DNA of 64,000 nt from Spongospora subterranea f. sp. subterranea (Eukaryota; Endomyxa: Phytomyxea; Phytomyxea; Plasmodiophorida), in contig JAUGWO010000159.1 in the NCBI GenBank assembly GCA_049724395.1, positions 62,001-126,000 on the forward strand, in the 5' to 3' direction. The notes below the pieces were generated by a model, which made no database searches, was not told the origin of the DNA, and saw nothing but the letters and a program-made list of their open reading frames with translations. Shown one piece after another: positions 56,009-64,000 of the stretch (position 1 is the first letter of the stretch; each line of letters begins with the position of its first letter). The position numbers were made by a program, and so were the translations under genes.

Positions 56009-57818
56009 ATGCTAAGGCCAACAGGGAATCGATCGGTGGCGATCAAGGTGGTGTTGGGAATATGTGTGCTGGGTGGGCTGGCGGTCGGGGCCTATTTCGC
56101 CATCTCTGCCATCGTCCACAGCGTCAACAGTTCATCGTCGACGTCAACGGGCAACGGGAGCCCAGGCGGCGGCGGTGCTAATCCAGCAAGCAGCCAATCG
56201 AGTGCACAGCCGTTCGTGAATCGATCAGACCCAGTCGGAGCGACGACGGGTCGAACGAGTGTTGCGAATCTGAAGGTGGCGAGCACATTGGGGGATTGTA
56301 CGTCGGCCAATTGCGTCCCTCCCTTGTGCTTTTGCGCCGGGACCAAAATCCCGGGTGGATTATCGCCCGACGTCACACCACAGTTTATCATGCTGACGTT
56401 CGACGATTACCTGTCGGGTGAGATCTGGAAGGGGGTGATCGAGTCGTTGATCTTCGAGACGACAGCGCGAGACGCGACGGGGTGTCGTCCCCGGCTGACA
56501 TTCTACCTGAACGACGACCTGGTCTGTAGAATCACCCACTTGTGCGACGCAATCCCTTTGACCAGATTCCATTCCAGACCGATTACGATCTCGTTGATTC
56601 AGTTTACAGTGCCGGATCTGAGGTTTGCGCCATCTCAACCTATGTCGTTCGCGGTATCAACGGGGGTTCTGCTGTCGTTCAGGTCGCCATTCACACCGTC
56701 GACCACGCCAATCCGACCGCGTTCACGGTTGCCGAATGGGCCAGAACCACATTCGGCGCGAAGCGATACATGTCGACCTTCACGTCCGTTCCCGAAGGGG
56801 CGATCGTCGGCAATCGGGCGCCATGGCTCATCTACAGTGATGCCATGTTCTCGGCCCTGTACGAGGGCGGGTTCCTGTACGACTCGTCTGTGATTGAGCG
56901 GCACGATTCGCTGAGCCCGATCAATTCCCACGTCGATATGACGACCCATATCGGTTCATGGCTCTGGCCATATACCCTCGACTTTGGCCTCAAACAAATT
57001 GTTAGCGCCATCTGTCGTTTGGTGTTGGCGTTTGGTGTTGGCGTTTGTTTTCGGGTTTTGCACAGACGCGAACGGGCCGTTATTGATTGATTGCGTCTTT
57101 GGTTTCAGTGTCCATGGGGTGCAACATGCCCTAAACTAGCGTATCCAGGTAAGATCACGTCCCCGCCCCGAAACGGGAGAGTTTTTCACCCATCGTGACG
57201 TTCACAGGTCTATGGGAAGTGCCAATGTGTGTCAGCGTCGATTTCCGCAATCCGATAACGGGATACGCCGCCGAGATGGATCCAACCATGACCGGCGACG
57301 CCCTGTTCAACCTATTGGTCGACAATTTCGAAAGCAGGTAATGAGCGTGGGCGGGCGGAAACCCAACGGAAACAACCAATTGGAGCGAATGAATGTTGTG
57401 TTGGGGCTTAGATACAAAGGGAATCGCGCTCCAATGGGAATATTTCTTCATGCCGTCTCGTATCTGGTCCCAGATAAAACTCGGGTCGCCGTATTGCAGC
57501 GATTCTACCAATACGTATCGACGTTCCCGGGCGTCGTGTTCGCAACGCCAACCCAGATCATCGAATGGACGCGCAACCCGAAGCCGATAGACCAACTGCG
57601 ACAGCAGCCGTATCTGAGTTGTCCAACGGCCGACGCCGTCCTGTGCCAGGGGAAACCAATCAACACCTGCACCTTCACTCAGGTAAGTCGATTCCGTGAT
57701 CGGTTTCGTGGTCGAGCGTGGCGCCGTATTGAATGGTCTGATGTTTTAGGGCACATACTCGTCGTGTAAACCATGTCCCAGCGCCTATCCGACCGTCGCC
57801 AATGCTGCCAGCCCATGA
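56009..57818 (+). CDS. Membrane-anchored polysaccharide (chitin) deacetylase-like protein
   Basis: Expected to act outside the cell or in the secretory lumen on chitin-like glycans. A single N-terminal membrane segment (VVLGICVLGGLAVGAYFAIS, residues about 13-33) suggests a type II protein. A Ser/Gly/Pro linker and a Cys-rich stretch (CVPPLCFCAGTKIPGG) precede the NodB-type domain. Motif 1 is QFIMLTFDDYLSG with both Asp. Motif 2 is IHTVDH. RAPW fits the RxPW-like motif 3. Later parts are GSWLWPYTLDFGLK, VPMCVSVDF, NRAPMGIFLHAVSYLVP and VVFATPTQIIEW. The Cys pattern and these late motifs match animal chitin-deacetylase-like proteins better than typical fungal Cda. Introns lie near 56520, 57000-57190, 57340-57410 and 57682-57750. 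The end is NAASP before TGA 57816-57818. Confidence 0.85.
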
Positions 57819-59572
57819 TTCTCTCATCCGGTTCCGATCAGGTCAATCGTGTCCCCCGGAATGGCGACCCTATGTGTTTTCCCATTCATTGCAGTACTTG
57901 TGCAAATAATACAGTTTAAACTGTTTGTTGATATCAGAAACATTCACTTCACTCACCAGTGAACATTCTGAAACTTTCTAAAACTGCCAGAATCCTGGAT
58001 AACTCTGATAGGGTTGGCGCAGATGTGTTGAATATATGTTTATCCCCAGAACAATGATTCGAGTTTTGTGATAGTGGCCATCAATAGGCCCGCTGTCTTT
58101 TACCGAGCACTGTTCCAGTTCTGTACCACTTCTTTGTCGTTGTAATGAATGTCGTTGCTGCAACACCCAGGCGATTGATCTGGCACACCGCCTTTCTTCC
58201 TGAACGACGCTTTTGAATTGAAGACAAAGATTGCAACATCCCTTGACTATGGGAAACTGTTCCTTGTGACAGCAAATTTGTCACAAACACAGGAGCGTCA
58301 TCAAAAACAGATGCTGAAGAGGTTCCCACGAGTTCACATTACTGTACCACTCTCATCATTCACAGAGATTCAATATTACCACAAATCTCCAGTAAGCGGT
58401 GCTTGTTTTGGTCTCTTGTTTTTTGTCGTCACTCAAATTTCAAATTTTCAAAGGACGCAGCTTGTTAGTCTGCTCCTGGAGACCTTTTGATGGCCGTCCA
58501 AATCGATATCCGTAATTTCATAGATGGGTTTCTTGAGTATATACTGTGTAATTGCGTTGAGCTTGCTGAGATCTTGTGAGGAATACATCATTAACCTCGT
58601 CACCGTGAATCACTTTTGTTTCCTTTATCAGTGAGAGGTAACCTTCCCGTTCTTGACGGAAAACAGCAATCCGTTTCGAATCAAACTGTTTTAAAACTGG
58701 TGGCTATAGCGGAGAAAAAGCGGTTTACGACCTGCCATATTTTGTTGGTTGATAGTTGACGCTTGGTTATCAGTTGGTGCCTGGTCATCTGGCCCTGGCA
58801 TGTTTGAGGTTCTCGTTTGCATTGAAATTTTTGCGACGGTTATCGCGATACGTGTTCGTCAGCTTCAGTTGATTTAGGGTTGGTTCAGTTGGCTCATCTG
58901 GCGGTGGTTGCGGGAAACCTGGGTGCAGTTATTTGGTCGTGACGCACTCCGGAGGGGACTTAACCAGAGTGCGCCGGCAACCAGGCCGCTTCATGGTTAT
59001 CCTTACTCAGATGATTCTGATTATTCTGCCTGTCGGTGTTCCGTTGTGCATGATGATGATTTGTCCCCAAGCTCTAGAGATTCGGGATCTAAGAAGAAGT
59101 CCAAACATAAATAAAGCTCATAATTTATCCTTTAGGTGCGAACCCACGGCCGCGCCTGAGCACGATGAACACGATTCCGCACACTACCAGGACTCATCCA
59201 GGGGCGCTGGCAATTTACGACCCCGGAATTGTTCTCTGAGGCGCAATTGTTTGTATCTGAGACTTTCGTGGAAGGGCGCAAACGTATGAAGACTGCGTAA
59301 TTGGGTTTCTAGCACAGCATTCATAAAAACGACCAAAATGCGGGAATGAACTGCATGGCGTTGCGGTGAATAAAATGACTCCAGATGCGCTCACCATTCC
59401 ACACGAAAAATCACTGCGCAAGAAATGTTCACCCGGAATATTATCATAGGGCTCGCAGTTATTGGCGCAGTTTTCAAGTGACCAACAGATTGACTTTCGC
59501 CAAATTTCCGCGCTTTCTCAGTCCTGGATCTGGAAGTTACCCAGGTTTCAGTATTTCAAATTATTTGGCGTC
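57819..59572. other. No recognisable gene
   Basis: About 1.75 kb. A plus frame at 58908-59114 ends in a Ser/Asp-rich and Lys-rich tail (SSRDSGSKKKSKHK) but has no upstream partner I can join. A minus frame at 58329-58081 is also unassigned. No repeat was seen. Confidence 0.45.
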
Positions 59573-61060
59573 ATGGCATTATCTGCAGCCAACATACCCG
59601 AGACGGAGCAATGTTCCCTCGTGCCCGGCAGGATTTCATCATCGGAATCTCATATCGCTAATGAGGATACTGGAGATCTCGGATTTGCTGAAGTATCATG
59701 TCACGAAACTGGGGACGATGCTGCTGATGTCGTGTGCAGCAGCTCTATTGGTGTCGATACCAATAATGATGATGCGACTGGAGACCGTGCTGCCGATGGT
59801 GTTTGCGTTGATGCCCATATTATTACCGATATTCAGACTATAATATCGTCTGCTACCGGAGGGTGTGAAGGTACGGCCTCTGCACCAATCGGTGCCGGTG
59901 ACACAATATGCGATGTAATTGAATACGATGGACAAGCCCTCCTCTTTCATGATCATGCAGTTGACGTTGCGATTGCACCCAGAATTGATTCGGAACATGA
60001 GCCCGTTAATTTCCTTGAATCTGCTCAAGATGTTATACATGGTGATGAAAGCGGATCAGCCACAAACACCATGGAGGACGACCGATCCGACATGCTTCTT
60101 GAACCTATTCAAGAAACAATTCTTATATGCTCGGATGATATGTCAGCCGAAGCTGCTACCGATGCGAACGCATCCGCCATGCTAGCTGAGTTTGAAGTTG
60201 ACTCCGATCCTTGCCTTGACGAAGATTCTGAAAGTGATCTAAGCGATGACGACGCCGAGGAAGTCATCGATCGTGCTGATCTGGATCGGTTTATTGCGGA
60301 TTCTTTCAAAGTGGTTGACGAAATCCCCCGTACTCTGAATGAGATGGACCCAGCATTGATCGAGATCCCCGACCGCTTGTCACTTGTTGTTCCTCCCGAT
60401 GCGAAAATCCATGCAGCAGGGACTATTATGTCGCATGTGGAAGGCACCATGGTGATCAAGGCTCTCAAAGGCGTTGGTGTGATAGACATTGGAGGCGCTG
60501 TTATATTATCTGACAGGACCCCTCTCGGGTGGATTGACGATATAATTGGCCCCGTCGAAGAACCGTTCTACCTTGTCCGACTTCGCGATGATCACGGAAT
60601 TCCTCCCGAAATTATTATCCCATCTACGATCGTTTTCGCCGTTTCAGAGCTGTATCAACTGCTGGAACAATCAAATTTGGATCGCAAAGGCACAGATGCG
60701 TCTCATCTCAACGACGAAGAGAATCCTAAAATTGTTGAATACTCCGATGACGAAGAGGAGCGCAATGCGAAGAAGAAACCAGAAAAGGCAAAAAAACATA
60801 AATCCTCAGGCGATGGGCCATCCAGGCGTTGCGAGCAAATGGCAGCACCTTCGATATCAACGAATTTTGCCAGAATGCCTTTGGACAACAGGCGCATCCA
60901 GGATGCCAGAGGGTATGCTCACGTACCTCCCCCTCGCCAGCCTTTGTATTATCGTCCACATTCCTCACCCTCTGATTTGTCACATCCGCAAATGCCTCCT
61001 CAAGGTTATTCGAACGGTTCCGAGTATCCTCCGTTTTATAACGACGATTTCCGGCGTTAA
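59573..61060 (+). CDS. NAF1: H/ACA snoRNP assembly factor NAF1
   Basis: NAF1 escorts early H/ACA RNPs in the nucleus before Gar1 replaces it. A single open frame of about 495 residues from MALSAANIPETEQ (59573, good ATGG context); 37 further codons are open upstream. The N-terminal 250 residues are acidic and rich in Asp, Ala and Ile. The Gar1/Naf1 fold follows: EIPDRLSLVVPPDAKIHAAG, TIMSHVEGTMVIKALKGVGV, GGAVILSDRTPLGWIDDIIG and PVEEPFYLVRLRDDHGIPPE. A Lys/Glu/Ser-rich tail with YSDDEEERNAKKKPEKAKKH and a Pro/Tyr-rich end (HPQMPPQGYSNGSEYPPFYN) is typical of NAF1 rather than Gar1, which has Gly/Arg ends. It is one of the few intronless genes here. Confidence 0.88.
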   Translation: MALSAANIPETEQCSLVPGRISSSESHIANEDTGDLGFAEVSCHETGDDAADVVCSSSIGVDTNNDDATGDRAADGVCVDAHIITDIQTIISSATGGCEGTASAPIGAGDTICDVIEYDGQALLFHDHAVDVAIAPRIDSEHEPVNFLESAQDVIHGDESGSATNTMEDDRSDMLLEPIQETILICSDDMSAEAATDANASAMLAEFEVDSDPCLDEDSESDLSDDDAEEVIDRADLDRFIADSFKVVDEIPRTLNEMDPALIEIPDRLSLVVPPDAKIHAAGTIMSHVEGTMVIKALKGVGVIDIGGAVILSDRTPLGWIDDIIGPVEEPFYLVRLRDDHGIPPEIIIPSTIVFAVSELYQLLEQSNLDRKGTDASHLNDEENPKIVEYSDDEEERNAKKKPEKAKKHKSSGDGPSRRCEQMAAPSISTNFARMPLDNRRIQDARGYAHVPPPRQPLYYRPHSSPSDLSHPQMPPQGYSNGSEYPPFYNDDFRR

Positions 61061-61730
61061 CTCAACTGAATAAACTTCTGATAAATAGTGGGATTTTGTT
61101 GGCCTTGATTCCTGTCCTCATTGAGGGTTTCTGAGTTTCGGGATTGTCAAGCTGGGGAAACCGGCCCGGCGAAATAGTTAAGCGACGTCGAGGGTGAACA
61201 CAGGATTATGAAACGGTATTAGCGCGTTTTTGTCCTTGATAACAATAACTTCAACTATCCAACATCCTTCAGAATATCGACGTGTCTCCGAAAGCCCTCC
61301 GTCGACCTCCATTCGTGTCAGCTATGATGTGTGACACGGTCCTAATCATGTAAACCTTCCCGGTTTCCGACTACCCCGCTTTCGTCTCCGGTCTCTCCTC
61401 GGCTACCACCGTTGCCCTTGCCTCTGACTCGATCCCCAACATCAACGATGAATCGTGATCCGCGTTCTATATTGGTACGAGAATGATTCAACGTCGAACT
61501 TGAACAGCGGTCAGTGCGCATTAATTGATCACCCACCTTACGATACAGTCAAGGTTGCGCGCACCTCATGAATCGTTGACATGTCTCTGTGTCATGTCAT
61601 TTACTCCTGTCATACTACTCACACCAATATTGATTCATTCATCAGCAAACCATAATTCGATCAGGGAAACCACACCCTTTCTGCAGCAGCAAGTGATAGC
61701 GCTCGACCATTTAGTGGCCTTGCGGCAGTC
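61061..61730. other. Spacer before PPIP5K; nothing recognised
   Basis: Short frames only. It should contain the PPIP5K promoter and leader. Confidence 0.5.
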
Positions 61731-64000
61731 ATGGTCATCATCGGCGTGTGCGCCATGGCCAAGAAGGTTCTCTCGCAGCCGATGACTGAAATACTGGACC
61801 GAATAAGAGCGTTCGGCGATTGCCAAGTTATTATTTTCCAGGAGCTAATGATTCTGAATTCGGACATTGAGGATTGGCCTAAAGTCGAAGTTTTAATCGC
61901 TTTTCATTCAACTGGCTTTCCACTGAACAAAGCGATTATGTATTCCGAGTTGGAGCCGAAACCGTTTTTGGTTAACGACTTAATTCTTCAAAGGACATTA
62001 CTGGACAGACGTCTTGTAAAACATCATCAAATTGATTGCACGTGACACTGACTTTTTGTTCTGTAGGTTTACAAAATTCTTGAGAAAAATTGTATATCAA
62101 CGCCACACTATTTAGTGATGAACAGGTGATGTCCATACTATAAGCTCGTTTTTGTCTCAGGTTTTCTCAAATACTCAACTTAGGGATGCCGATGGGAACT
62201 CAACACAGTCTTTTGAAGAATACGAGGGCCATATTTGCATCGATGGTCAATTGATGAAAAAACCGTTTGTCGAAAAACCAGTTTCTGGTGATGACCATAA
62301 TATTAGGGTCTATTACCCAGGTACTTTATATTTGAATCGCACCGAATTTGTAAGCACGCTTAATGCTCGACTCAGACGGCGGTGGGTGTCGGCGTCTATT
62401 TCGCAAAATCAAAGACCGGTTGGTGTCGTTCAGTTTTAGTCACATATAGTTTTCTCATTAACGTTGCAGATCATCAGAGATTTCTCATGAGAATTGTGTT
62501 GTTCGCAGAAATGGTTCCTATGTATACGAGGAGTTTGTGGAGACAGGAAGGGATATCAAAGTTTTCGCAGTAGGCTCGTAAGCTGTAACAACATCATTCA
62601 AAATGACAAGTTTGCTCAACTTGCTGTTTAGGTCTTATGCTCACAGTGAGTCTAGGAAATCCCCCACCGTCGACGGAATAGTAGAGAGAAACCGATTTGG
62701 AAAAGAAAGGCGGCAGATTGAACGCTTAACTGACGAGGAATTGTCAATGGCGACCATGGTTACAAAATGTTTCAAACAGACAGTTTGTGGCCTTGACATC
62801 TTACGAAATGACAATAAATCGTATGTTATTGATGTAAGAAATCGATGTTTTGCCTGACAATTTTGTTAACGCCCTTCAAGGTTAATGGCTGGTCTTTTGT
62901 AAAAGGCGATGCCCGTTATTATGATCACTGTGCAAATATCCTTCGGAATATCTGCAGAAACTATCACCAAAACGTATATCATCAAACCGTTCAATGCCTA
63001 GGCTGCCAATGAAATTTTTTGCAGGAAGCAAAGCCGATTTCGGATGCGCGCCAGCTTGTTGGAATCTTAGGTGTATTCCGACATTCGGATAGAACCCCAA
63101 AGCAAAAGATAAAAATTCTCAGCACTGATCCGGAGATCAAGTCGCTTGTGTCAATTGGAAAACTGAAGGTAAATGTTCAACACTCCCAAATTTATGTTTT
63201 TTTATTTTGTTTTCTCAGACGGAAGCAGACAGACATTTGTTATTAACCCACGTCCAGTCCATATGCTTTCGTAGTGGTGATGGAACTACTTCACACGATA
63301 ATTTGAAGTACCTGGACTCTCTGCGAAGTCTCGAGTGCGTTTTGCTGTCTTCCTTCAAAAGCACTCAACTACACGTTAAGCAGGACCCTAAAGGTCATTA
63401 CCATATCAGTGTTACAGTATATTGTACCTACATGATGGGTCTCAGGGAGTGCCGCCGCCCTAGTTGTATGCAAATGGGGAGGCGAGATAACGGAATCTGG
63501 CATTCAGCAGTCCCTAAATCTTGGACTTCATATTCGACAAAGTGTCGCAGACGAAGTTGGATCTGACCTCAGCAATTTCATCAGTAACACAGCAGCGCAT
63601 TCAAGCCATATGGATCGGTATTTTTTTCCAACAGCACATGCTGGCAACCCTTGAACTCTGTAGTTATCTAGAGTACGCATGTCGGCGGAAAAGTTTCTCG
63701 AAGCATTTTCTGCCTCAAGTCCGTCCACGTTCTATAAAGTCGATGAAGTTGACCCACTTGTACGCTTCTCGTCGGCAGCTAAGGTAATCAACATATAATT
63801 CTGGAGTCTTGGCCTGATAATTTTTTACTTTTGATAGGAAGCGATTCAAAGGTCTAAGAACACGCTCGAGAAAACGTTGTTAGAATATCGGCAAGACGAT
63901 GCGTACGACGGCGCAACACCGATCTATTCTTTTGGAATATCCACTGCTTTGAAAGTTATAGACAGTCCACAAGAAAGGCTTGCGTATCTTCTTGCATCCC
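61731..64000 (+). CDS. PPIP5K: Inositol hexakisphosphate kinase PPIP5K/VIP1, 3' truncated by window edge
   Basis: A bifunctional enzyme making and removing inositol pyrophosphates (InsP7/InsP8). Exon 1 starts MVIIGVCAMAKKVLSQPMTE (61731), the usual VIP1 start, and reads WPKVEVLIAFHSTGFPLNKA and FLVNDLILQRTLLDRR. The ATP-grasp kinase continues with EGHICIDGQLMKKPFVEKPV, SGDDHNIRVYYPG, SYVYEEF-like and DIKVFAVG exons, ARKSPTVDGIVERN-like and FKQTVCGLDILRNDNKSYVI. The histidine-phosphatase domain opens with GILGVFRHSDRTPKQK (63079 on), where homologues have RHGDRTP. Then LVLK-GGEITE-type, EKFLEAFSASSPSTFYKVDE and EKTLLEYRQDDAYDGATPIY. The sequence is still coding at 64000. About nine short introns. 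The 3' part is outside the window. Confidence 0.92.

Overview
The window is nuclear DNA of a ciliated eukaryote. Almost every gene is split by short GT-AG introns (roughly 35-120 nt, one GC-AG), and the gene set is entirely eukaryotic. It holds cilium and basal-body genes (C2CD3-like, IFT54/TRAF3IP1, ARL6/BBS3, an IQ protein resembling IQCC), a Polycomb E(z) methyltransferase, an SK-type potassium channel, an animal-type chitin-deacetylase-like protein, and Ty3 chromovirus and pogo relics. This suggests an opisthokont that kept its flagellum, such as a zoosporic fungus or a unicellular holozoan relative. That assignment is inference; no rRNA or tRNA marker was recognised. Gene ends below come from homology-guided splicing by eye, so exon borders not given explicitly are approximate.

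Layout. 1-4447 (+) is the 3' part of a Ski2-type RNA helicase with an apparent one-base frameshift in motif VI. 6854-8785 (-) is a GC-rich E(z) SET gene. About 8.8-20.3 kb is transposon-rich: a deleted Ty3 chromovirus with LTRs and a target-site duplication (11802-13523), a long inverted duplication beside a probable tnp2-like relic (13583-16510), a GC-rich minisatellite, and a broken pogo/Tigger transposase with a second inverted fragment (16665-18373). 20328-28404 (-) carries a C2CD3-like gene and proteasome subunit Rpn8. A degenerate Ty3 RT/RNase H relic (29040-29640) precedes an SK-type K+ channel (30069-32401, +).

33361-36221 holds IFT54 (-) and ARL6/BBS3 (+), head to head across 193 bp; this IFT54 carries two copies of its N-terminal CH-like domain. 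36613-41661 (+) is a Sac3/GANP-type gene that appears to begin with two CCCH zinc fingers. PRPF6 (42420-46233, +), mitochondrial uL22 (-) and an IQ protein (-) follow, then a second repeat island (47.5-48.9 kb: Ty1/copia relic, two MITE-like inverted repeats, a 17-bp perfect hairpin). 49286-61060 holds TAF7 (+), an aldonolactone oxidase (-), TRM5 (-), a membrane-anchored polysaccharide deacetylase (+) and NAF1 (+). The 5' part of a PPIP5K/VIP1 kinase gene runs off the right edge (61731-64000, +).

Functional themes are RNA metabolism (Ski2, PRPF6, Sac3/GANP, TRM5, NAF1), cilium assembly (C2CD3, IFT54, ARL6, IQ protein), chromatin and transcription (E(z), TAF7), and signalling (SK channel, PPIP5K). 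Genes are mostly unlinked in function. The exception that looks meaningful is the divergent IFT54-ARL6 pair. The most notable observations are the tandem-domain IFT54, the chromovirus whose two LTRs hold 16 versus 2 copies of a 24-bp repeat, and the disrupted Ski2 motif VI.
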